40,269 nucleotides of DNA from positions 1-40,269 of the forward strand of contig MGTV01000003.1 in NCBI GenBank assembly GCA_001799635.1, given 5' to 3'. The notes beneath the pieces were generated by a model. That model was not told the DNA's origin. It searched no databases and saw only the letters and a list, made by a program, of their open reading frames with translations. The position numbers were made by a program, and so were the translations under genes. Below are positions 32,028 to 40,269 of this stretch, in pieces. Within the stretch, counting starts at the first letter, position 1, and each line of letters starts with the position of its first letter. Source of the DNA: Elusimicrobia bacterium GWA2_62_23 (GTDB taxonomy: Bacteria; Elusimicrobiota; Elusimicrobia; Elusimicrobiales; UBA9959).

Positions 32028-32753
32028 ATGGAACACAAGAGCTTCTTCCGCACCCACAAAGTGCTGGCGTTCCTGCCCCTGCTGCTGATGGGGGCCGGCG
32101 TGTGGTATTACATCCAGGGCCGCGTGTCCCACGAGCGCCGGGAGACGGCGCAGCCCGCCGGCGGCCCCGTTCAGCCCGCCGTGACGCTGCCGCCGTCCAA
32201 GCCGCCGGCCGGGGCCCTGCCCGAGGCCTACGATCCCTCCGCCGGGCTCGAGATAGAAGGGCCGGTGGAATTCAAGAGCCAGGTCACGCACGCGCTGAAG
32301 CTGGTCTGGATGGCGGACAGGAACACGTTCCTGTTCATCAGGAAGAACCTCACTACGATCCGCAACGAGAACCGCACCGGTTTTTACGCTGAGCCGGGCC
32401 GCACGGTGGCCGCGCTGTCCTCCGACCACGCCTTCCGTTCCCTCACCTGGTGCGCCGGCGTCATAGCCCACCAGGCCTGGCACGCCTGGTACCACCTGAA
32501 TACCCGCAAACCGCGCCGCAAGGCCCCGCCCCCGCCCGGGCAGGCCGATACCCGGCTGCCGGAGGCCAATCCGGCCAAGGTGGACTACAAGGGGCTCGAC
32601 GCCATTCTCTACACCGAGGACAGGGCCTTCTCTTTCCAGCTGGAAGTGCTGCGCAAGATAGGCGCTCCTAAAAAAGAGACCGACCCGGTGCTGCGGCGCG
32701 CTCCCCGCGACTTCACCTCCGGCCACGACGGCAGTTATTCCCTGAACCCGTGA
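32028..32753 (+). CDS. Membrane-anchored protein with HQAWH motif, unknown function
   Basis: A 241-residue protein with one N-terminal membrane helix (about 12-28) and a Pro-rich linker. The globular domain contains VIAHQAWHAWYH and, further on, YTEDRAFSFQLEVLRKIG. The layout resembles zincin-like proteins in which HExxH is followed by an E-xx-A-xxx-Q helix, but the catalytic Glu position is Gln (CAG instead of GAG). It may be a binding-only pseudoprotease (inference). The start codon directly abuts hairpin element 3, so no Shine-Dalgarno exists. The next gene's GTG overlaps its stop. Confidence 0.6.
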   Translation: MEHKSFFRTHKVLAFLPLLLMGAGVWYYIQGRVSHERRETAQPAGGPVQPAVTLPPSKPPAGALPEAYDPSAGLEIEGPVEFKSQVTHALKLVWMADRNTFLFIRKNLTTIRNENRTGFYAEPGRTVAALSSDHAFRSLTWCAGVIAHQAWHAWYHLNTRKPRRKAPPPPGQADTRLPEANPAKVDYKGLDAILYTEDRAFSFQLEVLRKIGAPKKETDPVLRRAPRDFTSGHDGSYSLNP

Positions 32754-33727
32754 AACCGGACCTCTCCCTGCACCCGGTGGCCATAGGGCCGCTGGCCCTC
32801 AAGAACAACCTGGCGCTGGCCCCCATGGCCGGCATCACCAACGCGGCTTTCCGCGTGCTCTGCGCCGAGGGCGGCGCCGGCCTGGTGGTCACCGAGATGG
32901 TCTCGGCCGAGAGCCTGAAATACGGCAACAAGCGCTCTTTCGAAATGCTGAAGCTGCTGCCGGGCGAACACCCGGCGGCCATACAGCTCTTCAGCGCCGA
33001 CCCGGCCTGCATGGCGCTGGCCGCGCAGGCGGCCGAACGCGCCGGCGCCGACGCGGTGGACGTGAACGCCGGCTGCCCGGTGCGCAAGGTGCTGAGGTCC
33101 GGCGCGGGCGCCGCGCTCATGAAGACGCCGCTGCTGCTGGCCGGAATAATTTCAGCCATGGTCAAAAGCGTGAAGGTTCCCGTGACCGTGAAGTTCCGCG
33201 TGGGCCTGGAGGCCGGCGAGAACCTGGGGCCCGGCCTCGCCCGCGTCTGCGAGGAGGCCGGCGCCTCGGCCATCACCCTGCACGGCCGGCCGGCCGCCCA
33301 GCAGCACAGCGGTCCCGTGGACCTGGAGGCCATGGCCGCCACCGCGGCCGCCGTGAAGATACCCGTCTTTGGCAACGGCGGCGTGGAGAACGCCGAGCAG
33401 GCCAGGGCCATTCTCGCCACCGGCTGCGCCGGCGTGGGCGTGGGCCGCGCCGCGGTGTTCAACCCGGCCGTCTTCTCGGAGATCGCCGCCGGCCTCGGCG
33501 GGGCCGGCGTGGAAGCGGCCTCCCAGGCCTTCCGCATCCGCCTTTTCCTGCGCTTTCTGGAGCTCAACGCCGGCATCTACGGCGAGGAGCACGGCCTGGC
33601 CCGGGCCCGCAAGCTGGTGGGCTACTGGCTCAAGGGCCTGCCCAACGCCGCCTCGGCCCGCGGCGCCTTCATGCAGCTCAAAACCCTTAAAGAGGCCAGA
33701 GAGCTTTTGATACAATATACCCGGTAA
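32750..33727 (+). CDS. dusB: tRNA-dihydrouridine synthase
   Basis: FMN enzyme of 325 residues that reduces uridines in tRNA. Family marks are LAPMAGITNAAFRVL, VVTEMVSAESL, VDVNAGCPVRKVLRSGAGAALM (catalytic Cys) and ITLHGRPAAQQHSG, plus the phosphate-binding VFGNGGV. The start is GTG 32750, overlapping the preceding TGA (GTGA), so translation is coupled. The DusB assignment within the family is by general similarity. An AT-rich TACAAT at 33711, near its end, could serve mutS. Confidence 0.9.
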   Translation: MKPDLSLHPVAIGPLALKNNLALAPMAGITNAAFRVLCAEGGAGLVVTEMVSAESLKYGNKRSFEMLKLLPGEHPAAIQLFSADPACMALAAQAAERAGADAVDVNAGCPVRKVLRSGAGAALMKTPLLLAGIISAMVKSVKVPVTVKFRVGLEAGENLGPGLARVCEEAGASAITLHGRPAAQQHSGPVDLEAMAATAAAVKIPVFGNGGVENAEQARAILATGCAGVGVGRAAVFNPAVFSEIAAGLGGAGVEAASQAFRIRLFLRFLELNAGIYGEEHGLARARKLVGYWLKGLPNAASARGAFMQLKTLKEARELLIQYTR

Positions 33728-33781
33728 CCCGCCGGGCCGCCGCCGCGCCCGCGCTATGTTCGCGCCTTATCTGAATAATTT

Positions 33782-36364
33782 ATGATCCAACAGGTTGAAA
33801 CCCCCGAAACGCCCCTGATGCAGCAGTACCAGGCCCTGAAGAACGCCTATCCCCACGCGCTGCTTTTCTTCCGCCTGGGCGACTTTTACGAGCTGTTCTT
33901 CGACGACGCCAGGACCGCCAGCGCCGCGCTGGGGCTCACCCTCACCGCGCGCCAGGGCGTGCCCATGTGCGGCGTGCCGCACCATTCCGCCTCCAATTAT
34001 ATCGCCCGCCTGCTGGCCGCCGGCCACAAGGTGGCCATCTGCGAGCAGACCGGCCCCGCCGACGGCGAGGCCAAAAAGACCAAGCTCTTCAAGCGCGAAG
34101 TGGTGCGCCTGATCACCCCCGGCACCGTGGTGGAGGACGAGCTGCTGCGCCCGCGCGCCTCCAATTACCTGGTGGCCCTCCACATAGACATCGTCGGCTG
34201 GGGCCTGGCCTCTTTCGACGCCTCCACCGGGGATTTCCACGCCACCCAGAACCTCAACGACCCGGACCTCTACCAGCTGATGTCGCTGATCTCGCGCACT
34301 TCCCCCGCCGAGATCATCGCCGACGGCCGCACCGTGAAGGAAATGCACAAGCGCGGCCTCTCTTTCGGCCCCGCCGTGCTCACCGAATACACGCGCGCGG
34401 AAGCCGCCGTCCCCGCCTGGGCCGCCCAGCCGGTCTGGCAGAACCACAAGCTGGCCATGAAGACCGCGCTGAAGGCGGTCTCCTACGTGCGCCAGACCCA
34501 GCCCGGCCTGAAGGAAGTTTTCTCCCCCTCCTACTACGAGCCTTCCAACCGCCTGCAGCTCGACGAGTCCGCCATCAAGACGCTGGAGCTGGTCTCCGGC
34601 CCCGACGGCGACGATTCCAAGACCCTCTGGGGCGTGCTGGACCAGACCCGCACCTCCATGGGCTCGCGCATGCTGCGCCGCTGGATCCTGGAGCCGCTCT
34701 CCGACATCCGCGAGATCCTGTCCCGCCAGAACTTCACCGCTTTCCTCGCCGAGAACCGCGAGAGCCGCGAACAGCTGGGCGACATCCTGGCCCAGGTGCC
34801 GGACATCGAGCGCCTGCTCGGCCGCGTGATCAACCTCAGCGCCTCGCCCCGCGACCTCGCGGCCGTGCGCAAGGCGCTGGGCCAGCTGCCCCGCCTGAAG
34901 CTGCTGCTGAGCTCCGCCGGCTTCTTCGAATGCGCGCCCGAGATCGCCGCCCGCCTGGACGGCGTCTCCCACGCGCTCAACGCCCTGCGCTCCGAGCTCG
35001 AGAAGGCCCTGGCCGAGAACCCGCCCGCCCGCCTGTCCGACGGCGGCGTGATCTGCGAGGGCTATAACGGCCCGCTCGACGAGCTGCGCGTGGTGCGCCG
35101 CGACAGCCAGAAGCTGCTGGCCGAGATAGAGGCGCGCGAGAAGGAAAAGACCCAGATCCCGACGCTGAAGGTCGGCTACAACAGCGTGTTCGGCTATTAC
35201 ATAGAGGTCTCCAAGGCCCAGACCCAGAAGGTCCCCCATTATTTCGTGCGCAAGCAGACCCTGGTGAACGCCGAGCGCTACATCACCGAGGAGCTCAAGA
35301 CCCTGGAGAACAAGATCCTGGGCGCCGAAGAGAAGATGACCAAGCTGGAAGCCCATCTCTTCGGCGAGCTGCGCGAAAAGGTGCGCGCGGCCATAGGCGA
35401 GCTGAAGACCTTCGCCTCCGGCGCGGCCGAGCTGGACGTGTTCTACGCCCTGGCCGAGAGCGCCGTGCGCTACGAGTTCGCCAGGCCCCGCGTCAGTTCC
35501 GAAGACGTGCTGAAGATCGAAGAGGGGCGCCACCCGGCCGTGGAGCGCTTCCTGCCCGCCGGCACTTTCGTGCCCAACGACCTGGACATAGGCGGCGCCG
35601 AAGCCCGCATCATCATCCTGACCGGCCCCAACATGAGCGGCAAGAGCGTGTACCTGCGCCAGGCCGCCGTGATAGTGATCATGGCCCAGCTCGGCTCTTT
35701 CGTGCCGGCCAAAGCGGCGGATATAGGCCTGGTGGACCGCATCATGACGCGCATAGGCGCCCAGGACCGCATGGCCCGCGGCGAGTCCACCTTCATGGTG
35801 GAAATGCGCGAGACCTCGGCCATCATGCGCCTGGCCACCCCCCGCAGCCTCATCCTCCTCGACGAGGTGGGCCGCGGCACTTCCACTTTCGACGGCATCT
35901 CCATCGCCTGGGCGGTGGTGGAGCACCTCTATAAGCCTGAAGGCGGGCCCAAGGTGCTGTTCGCCACGCACTACTTCGAGCTCACCGAGCTGGCGGAGAA
36001 GTTCTCCGGCATCAAGAACTGCAATATCTCGGTGAAAGAGTGGACCAACGCCCTCGGCAAGACCGAGGTGGTGTTCCTGCACAAGATCAACTCCGGCCCG
36101 GCCGACAAGTCCTACGGCATCCACGTGGCCCAGCTGGCCGGCCTGCCCGATTCCGCCATCCAGCGCGCCCGGGAGATCCTGCATACGCTCGAGACCAAGG
36201 GCAATATCCAGGTGGATTCCAAAGAGGCGGACCAGACGCCGCTCTTGCCCATCTTCTCCTCGCACCCCGTGCTCGACGAGATCAAGATGTGCGACACCGA
36301 CAACATGACGCCGCTGGCGGCCCTGCAGGCCGTCACCGAGTGGAAGCGGCGCGCCGGCAACTGA
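33782..36364 (+). CDS. mutS: DNA mismatch repair protein MutS
   Basis: Mismatch-recognition ATPase of 860 residues. The mismatch-wedge motif is GDFYELF, with Phe35 and Glu37. The connector, lever and clamp domains follow. The ATPase has Walker A GPNMSGKS near 615, LILLDEVGRGTSTFDG and ATHYFELTEL. The C-terminal helix-turn-helix region (SYGIHVAQLAGLP) is present. No Shine-Dalgarno precedes the ATG. mutL lies downstream in the same direction but is separated by two unrelated genes. A 950-codon antisense frame opposite it is a composition artefact. Confidence 0.97.
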   Translation: MIQQVETPETPLMQQYQALKNAYPHALLFFRLGDFYELFFDDARTASAALGLTLTARQGVPMCGVPHHSASNYIARLLAAGHKVAICEQTGPADGEAKKTKLFKREVVRLITPGTVVEDELLRPRASNYLVALHIDIVGWGLASFDASTGDFHATQNLNDPDLYQLMSLISRTSPAEIIADGRTVKEMHKRGLSFGPAVLTEYTRAEAAVPAWAAQPVWQNHKLAMKTALKAVSYVRQTQPGLKEVFSPSYYEPSNRLQLDESAIKTLELVSGPDGDDSKTLWGVLDQTRTSMGSRMLRRWILEPLSDIREILSRQNFTAFLAENRESREQLGDILAQVPDIERLLGRVINLSASPRDLAAVRKALGQLPRLKLLLSSAGFFECAPEIAARLDGVSHALNALRSELEKALAENPPARLSDGGVICEGYNGPLDELRVVRRDSQKLLAEIEAREKEKTQIPTLKVGYNSVFGYYIEVSKAQTQKVPHYFVRKQTLVNAERYITEELKTLENKILGAEEKMTKLEAHLFGELREKVRAAIGELKTFASGAAELDVFYALAESAVRYEFARPRVSSEDVLKIEEGRHPAVERFLPAGTFVPNDLDIGGAEARIIILTGPNMSGKSVYLRQAAVIVIMAQLGSFVPAKAADIGLVDRIMTRIGAQDRMARGESTFMVEMRETSAIMRLATPRSLILLDEVGRGTSTFDGISIAWAVVEHLYKPEGGPKVLFATHYFELTELAEKFSGIKNCNISVKEWTNALGKTEVVFLHKINSGPADKSYGIHVAQLAGLPDSAIQRAREILHTLETKGNIQVDSKEADQTPLLPIFSSHPVLDEIKMCDTDNMTPLAALQAVTEWKRRAGN

Positions 36365-36424
36365 GCCCTTTCGGCCCAGTAAAATGACGGCCCTATGGCC
36401 CATGTGCCAGGGGCCGTCAATTAT

Positions 36425-36430
36425 TATAAT
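36425..36430 (+). promoter_or_regulatory. -10 element for the repeat-protein gene
   Basis: TATAAT in a short AT-rich patch after mutS, 22 nt before the start codon. A GGGAGG ribosome-binding site follows. Confidence 0.5.
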
Positions 36431-36452
36431 TAAGAGGTACAGAGGGAGGCCT

Positions 36453-37622
36453 ATGCTTAAAAGTTCCGCCGCTTTAATATCCTTATTCGTTTTCGTTTTT
36501 TCCGTTACCGCTTTCGCCCAGCCTTTCACGCTGGAGACCACAGGCGCCGACGACGTGCCGCAGGCGCATTTCCCTAAACCGCCCAACCCGGCTCCTGTCA
36601 CTCCTCCCGGCGTGACCATAGCCGTTTACACCACGGACGAGGAATTCACCTTCGAGAGCGAGGTCAAGCCGGCCATGGACTCGCGCATAAACGCCCTTAA
36701 GGCCGCCGGAGTTACCACCCTGGGCGGCCGCGTGGTGCCGACCGGTAACGATTACAGCTTCGCCATAGATTACGTTCCCACCGTGAAGAACGGCGCGGCC
36801 CTGCCGCCGGCGGTCATTGTGGACACCTATAAGAACGGCGCGGCTTACTGGCGCGCGCAGGACGCCGAAGCCGCGATGAAGGCCTGCTCGGCCAATTTCC
36901 GCAACGCGAAAGTGCCCGTGCTGGGCGCCTACCTGTACGAAGAGGGCGGCGACAACGCCTTCGCCGTGGATTTCCTGCAGAAGAGCCTGCTGCGGCCCAC
37001 TCAGGAATACGCCGTGAAGTTCGAGAAATACACCGGCGGTAAATATACTTTCGAGAGCGAGGCGCAGAAAGCCGTGTCTTCCTGGCTGGCGCTGCTCAAG
37101 CAGTCCGGCGTGCCGGCCATCCGCGGCAAGGCCGTGCAGCGTGAGGACGGCGACTACGCGGTGCAGGTCGAATACGTCACCAAGACCAACAGCTTCGGCC
37201 CGCGCCCGCAGTATGCCGTGGCCCGCTACGATTCCCGCGACGTCTTCCCCTTCGAGAAGAACGCCCTGGCGGCCTCGCAGGCCAGCCTCGCCGTCTTTAA
37301 CGCCGCCGGCGTGCCGCCGCTCTCGGCCGTCGCCCGCAAGGAAGGCAACGACTATTCCTTCAGCGTGGATTACCTGGTCGGCAATATCTACCAGCAGGGC
37401 GGCGTGGTGCCGTCGGCGGTCATAGAGACCTACCAGGCCCCCGAGACCTTCACTTTCGACAGCGAAGCCAAGAAGGCCCTGGAGGCCAAGAAGGCCGAGT
37501 TCAACGGCGCGGGGCTCTCCGTGGTGGGCGGGGCCGTGAGCGGCTCCATAGGCAGCTACACTTACGCGCTGGATTACATAGCCAAGGCCGGCCAGAGCGG
37601 TCCTTACCTGCCGCCCCGCTAG
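36453..37622 (+). CDS. Secreted protein of five tandem ~65-residue repeats
   Basis: A 389-residue protein, not recognised. The signal peptide ends around AFAQ (residue 23), then comes a Pro-rich linker. Five repeats follow at about 54-115, 120-180, 185-245, 254-312 and 321-380. Each has a beta strand like AVxxY, an aromatic-led helix (FTFESEVKPAM, YTFESEAQKAV, FTFDSEAKKAL), a V-P/T turn and a strand ending YSFAIDY, YAVQVEY, YSFSVDY or YTYALDY. Repeat 2 is the most diverged. It is probably a periplasmic or surface binding protein. Start 36453 is set by GGGAGG; longer frames upstream are rejected. Confidence 0.75.
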   Translation: MLKSSAALISLFVFVFSVTAFAQPFTLETTGADDVPQAHFPKPPNPAPVTPPGVTIAVYTTDEEFTFESEVKPAMDSRINALKAAGVTTLGGRVVPTGNDYSFAIDYVPTVKNGAALPPAVIVDTYKNGAAYWRAQDAEAAMKACSANFRNAKVPVLGAYLYEEGGDNAFAVDFLQKSLLRPTQEYAVKFEKYTGGKYTFESEAQKAVSSWLALLKQSGVPAIRGKAVQREDGDYAVQVEYVTKTNSFGPRPQYAVARYDSRDVFPFEKNALAASQASLAVFNAAGVPPLSAVARKEGNDYSFSVDYLVGNIYQQGGVVPSAVIETYQAPETFTFDSEAKKALEAKKAEFNGAGLSVVGGAVSGSIGSYTYALDYIAKAGQSGPYLPPR

Positions 37623-37639
37623 GCCGGGCGCGCCTCTAC

Positions 37640-37668
37640 GGACCCGGCCGCGCGCCGGGTCCTTTTTT
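37640..37668 (+). terminator. Terminator after the repeat-protein gene
   Basis: Perfect 9-bp stem GGACCCGGC / GCCGGGTCC, loop CGCGC and six T (37663-37668). The ATG of the next gene begins at the very next base. Confidence 0.9.
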
Positions 37669-38409
37669 ATGGACAAGCCAAATCCCTTCGCCGGCGTCAA
37701 AACCTACGATAACTACACCCATATCTGGCAGCTGACCGGTTTCATTCTGCTGCTGCAGGTGATAGTGGCGGTGCTGGCCGGGGTGGTGTCGGCCATAGGG
37801 CGGTTGCACCTGAGCGATTTCGAGGCCACGCTGCCGGCGGTGCTGGTAATGGCCTATGTGTCTTATGCTGTGCTGGAAGGCCTGGGGGTCAATTGGCGGG
37901 ACTCCCTGGCGGACTGGGGCAGGCGGCCCGGGCGGGACCTGCTGCTGGCGGTTAAATATTTTCTTGGTTACGCCCTTCTTCTGGGCGTTGTGTTCGCCGC
38001 GCTCATGGGCGCCTACGGTCTGCTCGGCGACGGCCTGGCGGCCGTGATGCGGCCGGTCACCGAAAAGAATACCGTGGAGAACGCGGCCTTGCAGGGCGTG
38101 GCCGCCGTGTCCCGCCTGCGGTTCCTGCTGGTGCTTTTTTCGGCCTGCGTGGTGGCGCCCGTGGCCGAGGAAATATTTTTCCGCCGCATAGTTTTTACCA
38201 CCATCAGATTGAAGAAAGGTTTCTGGCCGGCCGCCTTCTGGTCGGGGCTGCTGTTCGCCCTGTTCCACGGCGCGGCCGCGCCCATAATACTTCCTTGCGG
38301 CATTTACCTGGCCTGGGTTTATGAGCGCGAGCGCCGACTGCCGGTGAACATTCTGCTGCATTCCATGGTGAACCTCACCATGGTGACTCTGAAGGTGCTT
38401 CTTCTCTAG
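37669..38409 (+). CDS. CPBP-family intramembrane metalloprotease
   Basis: A 246-residue membrane protein with about six hydrophobic segments. The CPBP (Abi/Rce1-like) motifs are all present: EEIFFRR (E167, E168, R172), FALFHG (H200) and HSMVN (H231, N235). Family members cleave prenylated proteins or leader peptides, or act in bacteriocin self-immunity; the client here is unknown. The ATG directly follows a terminator T-run and has no Shine-Dalgarno, so its expression must rely on read-through or a leaderless start. Confidence 0.85.
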   Translation: MDKPNPFAGVKTYDNYTHIWQLTGFILLLQVIVAVLAGVVSAIGRLHLSDFEATLPAVLVMAYVSYAVLEGLGVNWRDSLADWGRRPGRDLLLAVKYFLGYALLLGVVFAALMGAYGLLGDGLAAVMRPVTEKNTVENAALQGVAAVSRLRFLLVLFSACVVAPVAEEIFFRRIVFTTIRLKKGFWPAAFWSGLLFALFHGAAAPIILPCGIYLAWVYERERRLPVNILLHSMVNLTMVTLKVLLL

Positions 38410-38421
38410 ACCCAACAATTG

Positions 38422-38427
38422 TAAAAT
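38422..38427 (+). promoter_or_regulatory. -10 element placed for a leaderless mutL mRNA
   Basis: TAAAAT, then exactly six bases, then the mutL ATG at 38434. No Shine-Dalgarno is present. Confidence 0.5.
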
Positions 38428-38433
38428 AGCCCT

Positions 38434-40191
38434 ATGCCGGAAATAAAAGTCCTGCCCGAAGACGTAGTCTCCAAGATCGCCGCCGGCGAGGTCATAGAGC
38501 GCCCCGCCTCGGTGCTGAAAGAGCTGCTGGAGAACTCGCTGGACGCCGGCGCCTCGCGCATAGAGGTGGAGATAAAGAAGGCGGGCCGCGGGCTCATAAG
38601 GGTGCATGACGACGGGCGCGGCATGGACCGCGAAGACTTGAAGCTCGCGCTCGGCCGCCACGCCACCAGCAAGCTGAACAATTTCGACGACCTGTATTCG
38701 CTCGCCACCTTCGGTTTCCGCGGCGAGGCCCTGTATTCCGTTTTCGCCGTATCGCGCCTCAAGCTGGTCTCTTTCAAGGCCGGCGCGGAGTCCGGCTACG
38801 GCATAGAAGGCGAAGGCGGCCATATCACGGCCGAGTTGCCCGCCCCGCCGGTAAAAGGCACCACCATAGAAGCGGCCGACCTGTTCTTCAATACCCCTGC
38901 GCGCGCCAAGTTCATGAAGAGCGACGCCTCCGAGCGCGCCCACCTTATAAAGACCGTGGAAGAGGCGGCCCTGGCCAACCTGGGCGCGGCTTTCCGGCTG
39001 GTGATAGACGGGGCGGAGATCCTGTCGCTGCCCGTGCTGCCCGGCGGCATGTGGGAGAACCTCAAGCACCGCGCCGCGGTCATTTTCGGCAAGAACGTTT
39101 ATGCCGGCATGGCCCGCATAGAAGGCAAAGCGGCCGGCATGGCCGTTTACGGCTTCGTCTCCCGGCCCGATGCGCTCGGGGCCACGCGGGTGAACCAGCA
39201 TTTCTTCGTGAACCGCCGGCCGGTGGGCTCGGCCCTGCTGCGCCAGGCTCTCTACCGCGGCTACGGCCACATGCTGGTGGGCAAGCACCCGGCCTGCGCC
39301 CTGTTCCTGGAGCTGGACCCGGCCTCTTTCGACGCCAACATCCACCCGCAGAAGCGCGACGTAAAGTTTTCCTCCGAGAACGAGATCTTCAAGACCATCT
39401 CCAACACGGTTTACGAGGAACTGCTCTCCAAGCAGACCGCGGCGGTGCAGTTCTCCGCTCCGGCCGGGGACAATAAATTCTCAGCCCCCGACGTGCCCGC
39501 CTACCGCGAGGCCGGCGCCCCGCCGGCTCCGGCGGCCGAGACCGGCAGCCTTTTCGACGCCATCCAGCAGCCGCAGGCGGCGGCCGTGCCCGCCGACTGG
39601 CGCGGCAAGGATCTGAACTATATAGGCCAGCTGGCCAAGAGCTACCTGCTGTTCGAATGCGAGTCGGGCCTGCTGGTGGTGGACCAGCACGCGGCGCAGG
39701 AGCGGGTGCTGTTCGAGAAATATCTCGAGGAATTTTCGCGCGGCGCCATAAAGGTGCAGCCGAACCTGGTGCCGCTGGAAACAGAGCTGTCCCGTTCGCA
39801 GATGGAGACGGTGCTGAAATGGCGCGACTGGATGCGGACCGCCGGCTTCGAGCTGGACCAGCGCGGGCCTACCACGGCGCTGCTGCGCGCGGCGCCGGCC
39901 CTGTTCTATTTCACGCAGGCGGCGTTCTCCGAATTTTTAGGCTATCTGTCCGAGGTGCTCGGCGAGCCGCAGGCGGCGGCCGAGGACATGAAGCGCAACG
40001 TCATCGCCACCATGGCCTGCAAGAAGTCCATTAAAGCCCACGATTTCGTGAAGCCGCAGGAGGCCCTGCGGCTGATGGAAGACCTGAAGAAAGCGAAGGA
40101 CGGCCACCACTGCCCGCACGGCCGCCCCACCCTGTTCCACCTCTCCGCGGCGGACATCGCCCGCCGCTTCCAGCGCAGCTCAACACTCTAA
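38434..40191 (+). CDS. mutL: DNA mismatch repair protein MutL (endonuclease type)
   Basis: GHKL ATPase that couples MutS to strand incision. The 585-residue protein has the N-terminal ATPase motifs IAAGEVIERPASVLKELLEN, DDGRGMD, ATSKL and FRGEAL. A linker (about 345-385) leads to the C-terminal domain. That domain carries the metal-binding endonuclease motif DQHAAQERVLFE, with ACKKS and CPHGRP, as in organisms lacking MutH. It should therefore nick the new strand itself, probably clamp-dependent (dnaN is at the other end of the window). It is likely transcribed as a leaderless mRNA. Confidence 0.96.
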   Translation: MPEIKVLPEDVVSKIAAGEVIERPASVLKELLENSLDAGASRIEVEIKKAGRGLIRVHDDGRGMDREDLKLALGRHATSKLNNFDDLYSLATFGFRGEALYSVFAVSRLKLVSFKAGAESGYGIEGEGGHITAELPAPPVKGTTIEAADLFFNTPARAKFMKSDASERAHLIKTVEEAALANLGAAFRLVIDGAEILSLPVLPGGMWENLKHRAAVIFGKNVYAGMARIEGKAAGMAVYGFVSRPDALGATRVNQHFFVNRRPVGSALLRQALYRGYGHMLVGKHPACALFLELDPASFDANIHPQKRDVKFSSENEIFKTISNTVYEELLSKQTAAVQFSAPAGDNKFSAPDVPAYREAGAPPAPAAETGSLFDAIQQPQAAAVPADWRGKDLNYIGQLAKSYLLFECESGLLVVDQHAAQERVLFEKYLEEFSRGAIKVQPNLVPLETELSRSQMETVLKWRDWMRTAGFELDQRGPTTALLRAAPALFYFTQAAFSEFLGYLSEVLGEPQAAAEDMKRNVIATMACKKSIKAHDFVKPQEALRLMEDLKKAKDGHHCPHGRPTLFHLSAADIARRFQRSSTL

Positions 40192-40269
40192 CGGTCCGGC
40201 CGTCCCTTCAGGCAGGCCTGCAAGTGCGCGGGTCCTGTCGAGGGTATGCCTTCCTCGGGCACACGGTCG

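Noticed and set aside
36385..36419. Hairpin after mutS as a terminator
   Set aside because: The stem (TGACGGCCC with GGGCCGTCA) is real, but no T-run follows on the plus strand, so termination is doubtful.
33767..36619. A 950-codon open frame antisense to mutS
   Set aside because: It is opposite an unmistakable MutS. Long antisense frames arise from the high-GC third-position bias, and its His/Gly/Val-rich composition matches no protein type.
40192..40269. Start of a further gene after mutL (ATG at 40246), for example miaA
   Set aside because: Only eight codons are visible and none is diagnostic. A 10-bp palindrome at 40212-40221 is also too short to interpret.

Overview
This is a GC-rich, gene-dense chromosomal window from a Gram-negative (diderm) bacterium. 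It carries TolC/MacA/MacB export parts, a PilT retraction ATPase and many Sec-type signal peptides. It also contains a replication-origin landmark: dnaA and dnaN with DnaA boxes and an AT-rich stretch. The gene mix and divergent proteins (NadD-YqeK fusion, lysine-tailed RsfS, unusual ArgRS and FolD motifs) would fit an under-sampled lineage such as Elusimicrobiota. That placement is inference from general knowledge and was not tested. No rRNA, tRNA, CRISPR array, phage gene or transposase gene was seen.

Layout. 1-2376 (minus): dnaN (cut by the window edge) and dnaA. 2369-2640: putative oriC, with two perfect DnaA boxes, one of which contains the dnaA GTG start codon. 2660-6888 (minus): a three-gene operon of a B12-binding-type radical SAM enzyme, TldE and TldD. 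It is bracketed on both sides by 73-79-nt hairpin elements that share GGGGACGTT-type ends. 6971-7732 (minus): a degenerate DUF2064-like protein. 7813-13908 (plus): a six-gene run, nadD-yqeK fusion, LytR_C-domain protein, pilT, cyclic-nucleotide-binding protein, rsfS and argS, closed by a strong terminator.

13977-20929: PduO-like adenosyltransferase (minus), NifU-like scaffold, then an overlapping PHP phosphoesterase / GDPD / nadA run, a secreted SGNH-TPR protein (minus), rlmN and a single-domain response regulator. 21001-23670 (minus): methyltransferase, lysine-rich secreted protein, folD and a small secreted protein. 23796-27059 (plus): a two-gene flavin/iron-sulfur amine or amino-acid dehydrogenase of the HcnABC/sarcosine-oxidase type. 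27202-31453: TolC, MacA-like and MacB, a complete tripartite exporter. 31535-33727: zinc-ribbon protein, a third hairpin element, a membrane-anchored protein with an HQAWH motif, and dus. 33782-40191: mutS, a secreted protein of five tandem repeats, a CPBP membrane protease and mutL.

Themes. Genes are packed with ATGA, TGATG and TAATG overlaps, so translational coupling is probably common. Several transcripts appear to start at the initiation codon: the -10 hexamer sits exactly 6 nt before the ATG in mutL, folD and the response regulator. Terminator hairpins often abut the next start codon. The best candidate for an undescribed system is the hairpin-bracketed radical SAM-TldE-TldD cassette beside the origin. 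It has the enzyme types of a peptide-modifying and peptide-cleaving pathway but no visible precursor peptide.
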